Shown here piece by piece: positions 12,959 to 19,568 of a DNA stretch of 25,054 bases (positions are counted from its first letter, which is position 1; each line of letters begins with the position of its first letter). A program made the translations under genes and the position numbers. Below the pieces are notes generated by a model that searched no databases, was not told the origin of the DNA, and worked only from the letters and a program-made list of their open reading frames with translations. The stretch comes from a virus, in IMG/VR virus record IMGVR_UViG_3300025853_000601, positions 1-25,054 of that record; one strand, written 5' to 3'.

Positions 12959-13763
12959 CTTAATAACATCAGAGTCTTTAGAGCTTTTAAGATCTAATAA
13001 GACATATTATATGTCTACTAAACAACCTCTTATGGGGTTTAATAGTTCTGTAAAGATCTCTAAAGGTCTTAAAAAATTTGATTATACCACAGGAATCTTG
13101 TACTTGCAACCCTCAAATGCAGTTTCTGTTAAAACTTTTTGTCCGTTTGCTGACCAAGCTGGCTGTAAGGATGATTGTTTAGGTAAAACTTCTGGACGTT
13201 TAGTTATGTCACCAGTTCAACGTGCGATGACTAGGCGATCTTTGCAGTATGTTCTTGATCCTGACGGGTTCAAGGAAAGGTTACGACACGAAATAATTAA
13301 AAATGAAAAGGATAACTATTGCATTCGGCTCAATGGTACCAGTGATATTGATTGGTCTGATCTGATTGCTAGTTTACCTAACGTACAGTTTTATGATTAT
13401 ACTAAAGTTTTCAAGAGGTTAGAGCGTAATACTTTACCTAATTATCACTTGACATTTTCAGCATCTTTCAAGAGCGACAAGACAATTAAACAAACTAAGG
13501 AGGCAATCAAGCGGCAATATAATGTAGCAATTCCATTGAACACTAAAGAATGCAAGGGCGAATTCAAGCGGCCCACTGAGCTTGTCATTAATAATGTAAC
13601 TAAAGAGTTACAAAATTTTGACACTACCGATCTTAGGTTTCTTGATAAGCCCTCTAGTGTAGGCACTTTAACTCGCAAGGGTTCTAGTATAAAACAAAGA
13701 TTGGCTGAGATGGCTGGCCCAAGTTTCTTTGGGAATCCTTCTACGCTTGCGTTACTGGCTTGA
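12951..13763 (+). CDS. Gp88-like phage protein (270 aa)
   Basis: I recognise the Gp88 type first described from mycobacteriophages. It has a Cys-rich site CPFADQAGCKDDC (C64, C72, C76), followed by the basic KTSGRLV, then IRLNGTSDIDW at about 124-134 and NVQFYDYTK at about 144-152. The family has no proven reaction to my knowledge. The three clustered cysteines and the conserved RLNG-SDI / FYDYTK motifs look like a metal- or nucleotide-handling enzyme, which is inference. It is co-expressed with the 61-aa gene upstream (eight-base overlap). The stop TGA lies within a -35-like TTGACA. Length is normal and no frame damage is seen. Confidence 0.75.
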   Translation: MSNLITSESLELLRSNKTYYMSTKQPLMGFNSSVKISKGLKKFDYTTGILYLQPSNAVSVKTFCPFADQAGCKDDCLGKTSGRLVMSPVQRAMTRRSLQYVLDPDGFKERLRHEIIKNEKDNYCIRLNGTSDIDWSDLIASLPNVQFYDYTKVFKRLERNTLPNYHLTFSASFKSDKTIKQTKEAIKRQYNVAIPLNTKECKGEFKRPTELVINNVTKELQNFDTTDLRFLDKPSSVGTLTRKGSSIKQRLAEMAGPSFFGNPSTLALLA

Positions 13764-13788
13764 CACGGTTTGGCGGGGCTGCTAAGGT
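13760..13788 (+). promoter_or_regulatory. Possible sigma70 promoter for the DUF932 gene
   Basis: -35 TTGACA (13760-13765, overlapping the Gp88-like stop codon), 17-bp spacer, then -10 TAAGGT (13783-13788) preceded by an extended-type TGC. The -10 matches only three of six positions, so strength is doubtful. Confidence 0.35.
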
Positions 13789-13832
13789 GGCTCCGTCATC
13801 ACGACAAAATAATTTAATTTTCAGGAGTTCAC

Positions 13833-14789
13833 ATGAACACAGTTACTTCCTTATTTTCAAACAATCGCCACATTGATACCTTGCGTGATGCTGGTTATGG
13901 TGAGGCAGACTTTCAAGTCTCTTCCTCTCCAGTATTATACAAGGCGGAAGGCTTGGGTAACTTTGGAAATATAAACAAGCTTGAAGGTAAGCATGTATAT
14001 TACCGCGAAGATACCGGCGATGCTTTGGCGATCCACGGTGAGCGATACAAGCCAGTATCACATACCCGAATGATTGATACCGCTCGTAATGTATTGGAGC
14101 GCAGTAATTTAGATCTTAATGGTATTAAGGAAAACATCCAAGTCGGCGACGGCGGTGCAGTTTGTTTTATTCGCCACCAGCTGCCTAATCATGAAATTGT
14201 AACTCCCGACGGTGACACTGCGATCCTTGAAATGTTACATATCAATTCATTTAATTCAGTGTGGCCCTATCAGGCTACTGTCGGTGCCATGCAGAATGCT
14301 TGTACTAATCATCAAGTATTTCTTGGGCAGACCGCTGGAATCTACAAGGCTCGACACACCAACAAGCTCAGTGTAGATCATGGCGCTAGTCAAATAAATA
14401 AGATAATGGATGTCCTTGACACTCAAAATGAGATCTGGGCTGAGTGGTCTAAAATACCAGTGGGTCGCAAGGAAGCCTTTAGTTATATTGCAGAGGCGAC
14501 AGGCTCTAAGTTTGCACTTGGTAAACTAAAAGAGGGTGAAGATACTTATTCAATCATGTCCATGCCGACAGCATATAATAATTCTTCTTTAGTTTATGCT
14601 TGGACTCTGTACATTGAGCGATACAAGCGATCAATGGGTGAAACTTACTGGGCTGTCTACAATGCTTTGACTGATTGGTCAAGCCATCATGTAGGCACTA
14701 GTAAGAATAAAATTGATATTCCAGTTGCTCAGGTAAAGAAATCTGAGAAGGTTCAGCAGGTAATTACAAGGTTCCCTCTAGCGGCATAG
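13833..14789 (+). CDS. DUF932 family protein (phage/plasmid-like)
   Basis: This 318-aa protein matches the DUF932 pattern. YREDTGDALAIHGERYKPVS near the N-terminus is followed by NVLERSNLDLNGIKE. Next come GGAVCFIRHQLP, LHINSFNSVWPYQATVGA and QNACTNHQVF, then KARHTNKLS. Members of this family are common in phages and conjugative plasmids; some are linked to DNA metabolism, but no activity is firmly established. It has its own AGGAG ribosome site and a 69-base gap upstream that holds a possible promoter, so it may be expressed separately. It is soluble, with no membrane segment. Confidence 0.85.
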   Translation: MNTVTSLFSNNRHIDTLRDAGYGEADFQVSSSPVLYKAEGLGNFGNINKLEGKHVYYREDTGDALAIHGERYKPVSHTRMIDTARNVLERSNLDLNGIKENIQVGDGGAVCFIRHQLPNHEIVTPDGDTAILEMLHINSFNSVWPYQATVGAMQNACTNHQVFLGQTAGIYKARHTNKLSVDHGASQINKIMDVLDTQNEIWAEWSKIPVGRKEAFSYIAEATGSKFALGKLKEGEDTYSIMSMPTAYNNSSLVYAWTLYIERYKRSMGETYWAVYNALTDWSSHHVGTSKNKIDIPVAQVKKSEKVQQVITRFPLAA

Positions 14790-14859
14790 GCTCTCCTGAC
14801 ACCCTGAGCATGGTGAAAAACTGCTCACTTAATATAACCCCCGGTAATAGAAGATTGAT

Positions 14860-15156
14860 ATGGATGAAAGGATAGAAAATTTATTTGGCCTTGATCGTCA
14901 AAGTTTTAATGGGCTTTTGTGTGGTGTAAATGAATCTAGTGTGCATACTAGTGTCGTAGGAAACTCATTGTTTGTTTTATATTTTGATGGTGATATGGGC
15001 TGTGCTTTATTCTCTAGCGGAAGTGAGGCTTTTGATGAGGATGGTTTGCGATTAGAATTAATTGACTGCGCTTGGTGTGATCTAAAACTTGATGAGATGT
15101 TATTTATTCAACAAATTTTTAAGTCTTTCTATAAAGAGGTAGGCAATGTACACTAA
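14860..15156 (+). CDS. Hypothetical acidic protein (98 aa)
   Basis: The frame opens MDERIENLFGLDRQSFNGLL, then a beta-rich middle (VVGNSLFVLYFDGDMGCALF) and an acidic, Cys-containing DCAWCDLKLDEMLF. No family recognised. The ribosome site is weak (AGAAG ten bases before the ATG), and a 6-bp inverted repeat TGAGCA/TGCTCA (14805-14827) precedes it. It is the first of a run of nine small overlapping genes (14860-17156) placed before the SSB gene. The 54-aa frame begins within its last 11 bases. Confidence 0.6.
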   Translation: MDERIENLFGLDRQSFNGLLCGVNESSVHTSVVGNSLFVLYFDGDMGCALFSSGSEAFDEDGLRLELIDCAWCDLKLDEMLFIQQIFKSFYKEVGNVH

Positions 15157-15310
15157 AGATATTTTAATTAATGGATTTCACGACAATCAGGACAGTGATT
15201 ACATCAGCGAGTGTATACAGGCTGAGTTAATTGATAGAGGATACAAGCCTGAAAGTTTTTCTTGGGCCATAAGTGTTACTATTTTTGAGGAAGATGAAAA
15301 TGAAAACTAG
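15146..15310 (+). CDS. Hypothetical protein (54 aa)
   Basis: ATG at 15146, with GAGG and AGGC just upstream, overlaps the preceding stop by 11 bases. The frame ends inside the next gene at 15310. The peptide starts MYTKDILINGFHDNQDSDYI, contains ECIQAELIDRGYKPESFSW and ends with an acidic FEEDENEN. It fills an otherwise unexplained gap of about 140 bases in a densely coded run, which is the main support. The ALIDRGYKP-like helix and the FSW strand read like a small alpha-beta domain. Function unknown. Confidence 0.55.
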   Translation: MYTKDILINGFHDNQDSDYISECIQAELIDRGYKPESFSWAISVTIFEEDENEN

Positions 15311-15533
15311 AATCCATGTTAATCAACATAACATTAAAGCTAATGCTAAGGGCGCTGAGTTGCCAGTGATTACTGTCAAGGACTATAAACAAAATAGAAA
15401 GGCTAATCATGCCGCTGTTGTAGACTCTGAAGGTAAGCCACTGGTTAGTGTTTACTACTGCCCTGATAGCCCGCTACCTTGTGGCGCTAAAGTTTGGATC
15501 GAAACTGAGTTGGAGGTTGTGACCGTTGGATAA
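15300..15533 (+). CDS. Hypothetical protein (77 aa)
   Basis: I take the ATG at 15300 because GAGGAAG (15287-15293) lies six bases before it; an in-frame ATG at 15294 is too close to the site, and one at 15273 lacks a site. The protein is basic and beta-rich: MKTRIHVNQHNIKANAKG, then PVITVKDYKQNRKANHAAVV and a closing VWIETELEVVTV. The middle (GKPLVSVYYCPDSPLPCGA) has two cysteines ten residues apart. It looks like a small beta-barrel; family unknown. It overlaps the 54-aa frame and the next gene. Confidence 0.65.
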   Translation: MKTRIHVNQHNIKANAKGAELPVITVKDYKQNRKANHAAVVDSEGKPLVSVYYCPDSPLPCGAKVWIETELEVVTVG

Positions 15534-15810
15534 GATAGATTTGTTTGTAGATCATTTTGTAATTTACTCTGATAGTCGGGAGGCTTTGATACTCAACAGC
15601 AATGTCGATAACTTCAAAAATAACTTGCGAGAGTTGATCTCTTCTGAGGTTAGAGATGCACTACTGGAGCGTGTGAAAGTTTTAGATTATGACATGAAAC
15701 TGGCTGAACGTAATCGCCATGTAAGTCCTCAATATGATAGACTTAGAGATGCTAGGACTGCCTTGATGAGACTGCACAATGATCTTCTTTGGAATAAGGA
15801 AACTGCATGA
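15526..15810 (+). CDS. Hypothetical helical protein (94 aa, TTG start)
   Basis: GGAGG (15512-15516) precedes a TTG start by nine bases, and the frame overlaps the upstream stop by eight bases. The sequence is mostly helical with many charges: NFKNNLRELISSEVRDALLE, then VLDYDMKLAERNRHVS, then RLRDARTALMRLHNDLLW. It resembles a short antiparallel coiled coil of the sort that often mediates protein-protein contact. No family recognised. It ends in an ATGA overlap with the next gene. Confidence 0.65.
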   Translation: MDKIDLFVDHFVIYSDSREALILNSNVDNFKNNLRELISSEVRDALLERVKVLDYDMKLAERNRHVSPQYDRLRDARTALMRLHNDLLWNKETA

Positions 15811-16268
15811 ACATATTTTATATTGATACTTGCCCTGTCAAGGCTGCACAAATGCAGTGTGATAAACATGTAGTTAAAATGATTTTAGAATCTGCACAAA
15901 TGCTCTGTGCTGCACACCATGTTGAGGGTGACGGTAATGTACCTTACAAGCTGGCCCATAAAAATCATCCCAGCACTGTTTGGACTCGCACTAACAAGAA
16001 ACATTATCAGTGGCTCTGGGATCACATGATAGCCTTGGGTGAGGAATACACTAGCCGCTATGGTAAGGTACATATGACCATTACTAAGTGCGCCGAAGCT
16101 CTCAAGAATCCTCCTGAAGCTGTGCCAGATATTGAATGGACTGATCCACCACAGTGTATGCCTGATGAGTGTAAGCGAGAGACTTCACTGGCTGGGTACA
16201 CTGAGTATTATTTTAATTACAAACCAAAAGTTATAGACATGCGTTGGATGGGAGTTAAGTATGAGTGA
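15807..16268 (+). CDS. Conserved phage protein with CDKHVVKM motif (153 aa)
   Basis: The protein starts MNIFYIDTCPVKAAQMQCDK, then HVVKMILESAQMLCAAHH, HPSTVWTRTNKKHYQWLW, and ends with KPKVIDMRWMGVKYE. Full-length proteins of this pattern (FYLD..P..AA...CDKHVVKM, and W...NY.WL) are frequent in marine and T4-like phages. I recall them as a conserved family without a firmly proven activity. Conserved Cys18-Asp-Lys-His21, His38/His39 and several Trp and Arg residues suggest an enzyme or nucleic-acid-binding site. AAGGA is seven bases before the ATG, which overlaps the upstream stop (ATGA). A role in DNA repair or modification would be a guess. Confidence 0.75.
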   Translation: MNIFYIDTCPVKAAQMQCDKHVVKMILESAQMLCAAHHVEGDGNVPYKLAHKNHPSTVWTRTNKKHYQWLWDHMIALGEEYTSRYGKVHMTITKCAEALKNPPEAVPDIEWTDPPQCMPDECKRETSLAGYTEYYFNYKPKVIDMRWMGVKYE

Positions 16269-16485
16269 TATATTTTATAGATCTCTTAAAGATTATCACA
16301 ACGCTCTAGATAAAATGTATTCCAAACGAAACTGGCCCAGCGGCGCAAGATCAGAACCCGCACCACACATAGTTGAAATTATAAAACTGTATCGAAGGGG
16401 CTTTACGAATGCCCAAATCTCTGCTAAGGTGGATAAACCACGCAGGATGGTAAAAGAAATTATTAGAAGGTCTGGGTGTAGATAG
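16261..16485 (+). CDS. Small helix-turn-helix DNA-binding protein (74 aa)
   Basis: Residues about 36-70 read as a resolvase/homeodomain-like helix-turn-helix: HIVEIIKLYRRGFTNAQISA, then KVDKPRRMVKEIIRRSG, with the turn at RGFTNAQISAKV. The N-terminal half is short and basic (KMYSKRNWPSGARSEP). It could regulate phage transcription or recruit replication proteins. It is the only clear HTH protein of the right arm and thus a candidate to act on the inverted-repeat promoters at 10857-10926; that link is speculative. It overlaps the stop of the CDKHVVKM gene. Confidence 0.75.
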   Translation: MSDIFYRSLKDYHNALDKMYSKRNWPSGARSEPAPHIVEIIKLYRRGFTNAQISAKVDKPRRMVKEIIRRSGCR

Positions 16486-16673
16486 TGCAAAATTTAATTG
16501 ATATATCAAATCATATTCTTTGTCACTCTGCAATTTATTGTGGCTATGAAGAAATCAATGATGAGATGCAAGAAGAAGCAGTAGGATTGCTTTTAAGACA
16601 TGGTGATTTTGTAAAAGACTTTGTTAAAATTTATTTAGATGTACAGGAGGAAACAAGGAATGAGTGCTACTGA
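16485..16673 (+). CDS. Hypothetical protein (62 aa, GTG start)
   Basis: A GTG start shares its first base with the upstream TAG. AGAAGG lies about 15 bases before it, so initiation may depend on coupling. The peptide begins MQNLIDISNHILCHSAIYCG and continues through YEEINDEMQEEAVGLLLRHG to a helical acidic end. It is acidic and helical with three cysteines. Family unknown. It overlaps the next gene's start by 14 bases. Confidence 0.55.
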   Translation: MQNLIDISNHILCHSAIYCGYEEINDEMQEEAVGLLLRHGDFVKDFVKIYLDVQEETRNECY

Positions 16674-16884
16674 TACTAGGGAAGAGTTCTGTAGTATGGT
16701 GGATGATTGGTGGTGCCAGTTATTTGCTATGCGTTTAGGCGCTCCACTACCTTCAGAAAAAATTAAATTTAGATTTATAAGTTTTGTTGAGGAGCGTTGT
16801 TCCGAAGTAGATAGCTGGCGCATAACTGACGATGATCTTTCTAATTTATTTCCTGAATTTATTGATAGGCTAGGCGAATGGTAG
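16660..16884 (+). CDS. Hypothetical acidic protein (74 aa)
   Basis: The ATG at 16660 has AGGAGG (16645-16650) nine bases before it; an earlier in-frame ATG (16639) would lie before that site. The sequence is MSATDTREEFCSMVDDWWCQ, then LFAMRLGAPLPSEKIKF, then SWRITDDDLSNLFPEFID. It has many acidic and aromatic residues and two cysteines. No family recognised. It overlaps the next ATG by seven bases. Confidence 0.6.
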   Translation: MSATDTREEFCSMVDDWWCQLFAMRLGAPLPSEKIKFRFISFVEERCSEVDSWRITDDDLSNLFPEFIDRLGEW

Positions 16885-17156
16885 AAGATATTTTAAAATT
16901 AAAACAAATGTTGCTAAATCCTAAGCGTAGTGACGAGTTCGATACTTGGTATTATCTTGACGGATGGCGTATGTGTACTGTAAAAGTTGGAAATAAAAGA
17001 GGTATAGTAACTCCCAAGTTTGGTCGTGGTAAAATTACTCTAGGTATGAGGCAACTTAAAGAAGATCTAAACAATCTTTACTGGTATGCAGCACGTTGTC
17101 ATGCTAGTAGGGATGTTAAGAAAAGACCCAAGAATTGGGCAGCACATTATGCTTGA
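16878..17156 (+). CDS. Hypothetical basic protein (92 aa)
   Basis: The start overlaps the upstream TAG by seven bases. It has an N-terminal helix (VEDILKLKQMLLNPKRSDEF), a strand region with WYYLDGWRMCTVKVGNKRG, and a basic C-terminus ending KKRPKNWAAHYA. The net charge is clearly positive, so DNA or RNA binding is possible. Its stop TGA is part of a TTGACA promoter box. It closes the run of small genes just before the SSB gene. Function unknown. Confidence 0.65.
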   Translation: MVEDILKLKQMLLNPKRSDEFDTWYYLDGWRMCTVKVGNKRGIVTPKFGRGKITLGMRQLKEDLNNLYWYAARCHASRDVKKRPKNWAAHYA

Positions 17157-17181
17157 CAAGCTGGTGTGTATCATGTATCGT
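17153..17181 (+). promoter_or_regulatory. Likely sigma70 promoter for the SSB/replication genes
   Basis: -35 TTGACA (17153-17158, sharing the upstream gene's stop), exact 17-bp spacer, -10 TATCGT (17176-17181, four of six). A start near 17188 would give a leader of about 22 bases to the SSB ATG at 17211. Confidence 0.55.
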
Positions 17182-17210
17182 CAACAAACCAAAAACATAG
17201 GAGTATATAA

Positions 17211-17636
17211 ATGGTACTAGAAGGCATAGCTTATTGGGCTAGTGTTACTTCCCCTAATACAACTTTCGAGCCTGTCTACACAGTAAACTTGGTAGTGTCT
17301 GAAGAAAAAGCTGATGAGCTTAGATCTCAGGGTATCAAGGTTGTTGATAAAGAAGAAGGGCCTACCGTAGTTGTAAAGCGTAAGGTAAATGGGCCTAATG
17401 GTATGATTCGTAACGCACCAAAACTATTGGATGCTCAAAAGCGACCAATGGATTGTAAGGTGGGTAATGGATCTAAAGTTAAGGTTCAATATAAGCCTTG
17501 GGAAGTTACTCGCAGCGGTGCAGTCTATCGTGGATTAGACTTTCAAGCCATGCAGGTTTTAGAGCTTGTTAGTTATTCTGTAGATGGCGACGAGTTCGAC
17601 ATTGAAGATGATGAAGAGGAGATTTCAGAACTATGA
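17211..17636 (+). CDS. Single-stranded DNA-binding protein, T7 gp2.5-like type
   Basis: This 141-aa protein begins VLEGIAYWASVTSPNT and has beta strands (YTVNLVVSEEKADEL) and then VVVKRKVNGPNGM. A GNGSKVKVQYKPWEV strand follows, and it ends in an acidic tail with DEFDIEDDEEEISEL. An OB-fold core plus strongly acidic C-terminal tail is the hallmark of phage SSBs, whose tail contacts polymerase and helicase. It protects unwound strands and organises the fork. AGGAG precedes the ATG, and a likely promoter lies just upstream. The stop overlaps the next ATG (ATGA). Confidence 0.85.
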   Translation: MVLEGIAYWASVTSPNTTFEPVYTVNLVVSEEKADELRSQGIKVVDKEEGPTVVVKRKVNGPNGMIRNAPKLLDAQKRPMDCKVGNGSKVKVQYKPWEVTRSGAVYRGLDFQAMQVLELVSYSVDGDEFDIEDDEEEISEL

Positions 17637-17881
17637 GTGAAGCTAAAAATACAGTGACCTATAAAGACGTTGAGTACAATGTGTCAGATTTATCTGATCG
17701 TGCCCAACAACTTGTAGGTCTTGTACAGATGGTGCGTGAAGAGGCTGGTGGTCTACAGGCCAGACTAGCTATCCTTCAAGGCGCTGAAGTAAAGTTCTCT
17801 GAGGAACTTGAAGGAGAGTTTGATGGTATGGTTGATGAACCTGATGATCAACTAGAACTAGAACTCTCTGGTCTTGACTAA
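17633..17881 (+). CDS. Small acidic protein co-transcribed with SSB (82 aa)
   Basis: The sequence runs VTYKDVEYNVSDLSDRAQQL, then a helix VGLVQMVREEAGGLQARLAI and an acidic end with DEPDDQLELELSGLD. A short beta hairpin with a V/Y-D-x-L-S-D turn and a following helix is reminiscent of the DUF6447 type small proteins, a tentative memory match. The acidic tail resembles the SSB tail, so it may contact the same replication partner. It overlaps the SSB gene by four bases, and a terminator follows within five bases. It is transcribed with SSB. Confidence 0.65.
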   Translation: MSEAKNTVTYKDVEYNVSDLSDRAQQLVGLVQMVREEAGGLQARLAILQGAEVKFSEELEGEFDGMVDEPDDQLELELSGLD

Positions 17882-17885
17882 GTTA

Positions 17886-17909
17886 AAGGGGCTTCGGCCC
17901 CTTCTTTTT
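17886..17909 (+). terminator. Intrinsic terminator between SSB unit and primase-helicase
   Basis: A perfect 7-bp stem (17886-17892 with 17897-17903) on a UUCG loop is followed by CTTTTT. It lies directly after the 82-aa gene. It should make SSB more abundant than primase-helicase and polymerase, which depend on readthrough. Confidence 0.88.
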
Positions 17910-17924
17910 ATGCGGAGATAGTTA

Positions 17925-19568
17925 ATGTCATTTGTAAAATATCACCAACCTTGCCCGTTATGTAACAGTAGTGATGCTGCTAGTATAAATGCGGATGGTT
18001 CTGCATATTGTTTCAGTTGTTATGTGCGTATACCAAATTATGATAATCAAGAGGAAAGAGTGGAAGATTTTAAGACTTACAAAAACAATTCTATGAACAA
18101 CAACGAAGGATCTTTTACGGCCCTCACAGACCGTAGTATCTCATTAGAAACAGCCAAAAAGTTTGGTGTTAAATCTACTACCAATGTCGATGGTTCTATT
18201 AAGTCTCATCTGTACCCATACTACATTGCAAATGAAATGGTTGGTACTAAAGTTCGAGATTGTAAAACAAAAGAGTTTATTTGGAGAGGATCTCCCAAAG
18301 GAACTACATTGTTTGGTCAACAGTTATGGCAGAACGGAGGTAAGTTTATAACCCTTACAGAGGGTGAGTGCGATGCTATGGCTGCTTATGAGATGATGGG
18401 TTCTAAGTGGCCTGTAGTTTCAGTTAAGAACGGCGCTGGTGGTGGAGTAAAAGATGTAAAAGAAAACTTACAGTTCCTTGAATCCTTCGACAATATTGTT
18501 ATTGCATTTGATAACGATAAGGTAGGTAAAGAGGCGGCACATAAGGTTGCTAGATTGTTCCGTCCGGGTAAAAGTAAAATAGTTCTTCTTCCCGAAGAGT
18601 TTAAAGACCCTAATGATATGCTCAAGAATAACCGTGGCGCTGCGTTTATGGCAGCATGGTGGGCAGCTAAGACCTACACACCTGCCGGTGTCCTTGACAT
18701 CACTGAGATGAAGGAAGAGTTCTTTAAGAATGATGAAAAGGAATCTATCCCGTATCCTTGGACGGGCCTAAATGAAAAGCTTTTCGGTATGCGACAAGGC
18801 GAGTTAGTTACTTGGACAGGCGGCTCAGGTCTTGGTAAATCTAGCGTAACCAGAGAGCTTGAACACTGGCTGTTAAAGACAACCAAGGATAACGTAGGTA
18901 TCTTGGCCTTGGAAGAAAACTGGAAGCGAACAGTATTTGGCTTGCTTTCCATTGAGGCTAACAAAAGATTATACATAAAACAAATAAGAGACGAGCTACC
19001 GGCTGGAGAACTATCAAAGTATTTTGATAAACTCCATGATAAGGAAAACGCCCACAGGCTTATTGTACACTCTCACCTTGGCGTTCAAGACGTAGAGGAA
19101 TTGTTTTCTAAATTACGATACATGATTATTGGTCTGGATTGTAAGTGGATTGTAGTAGACCACTTAGGCATGATGACTTCAGCTATGGGCGAAGGCGATG
19201 AGCGTAGAGCTATTGATAATATTATGACTAGGCTACGATCCTTGGTGGAGGAAACAGGTGTTGGAATGATGCTTGTATCTCACTTACGGCGTGTCGATGG
19301 TAACAAGGGTCACGAAAATGGTGTTGAAGTATCATTGTCACACCTCAGAGGCTCTAATGGTATCGGTCAAATATCAGACTGTGTTATTGCTCTTGAGCGT
19401 AATCAACAATCTGATGACCCGATTGAGGCTTCGACAACTCGTATGCGTATCTTAAAATCTAGATATACTGGTGAGGTAGGTCTTGCAGGACACTTGCTTT
19501 ATGATAAGGATACTGGTAGACTCAATGAAATATTTGTAGATGAAAAAGATGAGGAAGTAGAACTTTGA
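17925..19568 (+). CDS. Primase-helicase (T7 gp4-like)
   Basis: The 547-aa protein carries a zinc-binding domain (C10/C13 and C29/C32, with CPLC and CFSC) that recognises the priming site. A TOPRIM primase follows, with E147 in TEGECDAM and D196/D198 in FDNDK. The RecA/DnaB-type helicase has Walker A GGSGLGKSS at 299-307 and a Walker B-like IVVDH at about 406. It ends in an acidic tail (DEKDEEVEL), similar to T7 gp4, where the tail binds the polymerase. It both makes primers and unwinds DNA at the fork. It has a GGAG site eight bases before the ATG and overlaps the polymerase TTG start by four bases. Confidence 0.95.
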   Translation: MSFVKYHQPCPLCNSSDAASINADGSAYCFSCYVRIPNYDNQEERVEDFKTYKNNSMNNNEGSFTALTDRSISLETAKKFGVKSTTNVDGSIKSHLYPYYIANEMVGTKVRDCKTKEFIWRGSPKGTTLFGQQLWQNGGKFITLTEGECDAMAAYEMMGSKWPVVSVKNGAGGGVKDVKENLQFLESFDNIVIAFDNDKVGKEAAHKVARLFRPGKSKIVLLPEEFKDPNDMLKNNRGAAFMAAWWAAKTYTPAGVLDITEMKEEFFKNDEKESIPYPWTGLNEKLFGMRQGELVTWTGGSGLGKSSVTRELEHWLLKTTKDNVGILALEENWKRTVFGLLSIEANKRLYIKQIRDELPAGELSKYFDKLHDKENAHRLIVHSHLGVQDVEELFSKLRYMIIGLDCKWIVVDHLGMMTSAMGEGDERRAIDNIMTRLRSLVEETGVGMMLVSHLRRVDGNKGHENGVEVSLSHLRGSNGIGQISDCVIALERNQQSDDPIEASTTRMRILKSRYTGEVGLAGHLLYDKDTGRLNEIFVDEKDEEVEL

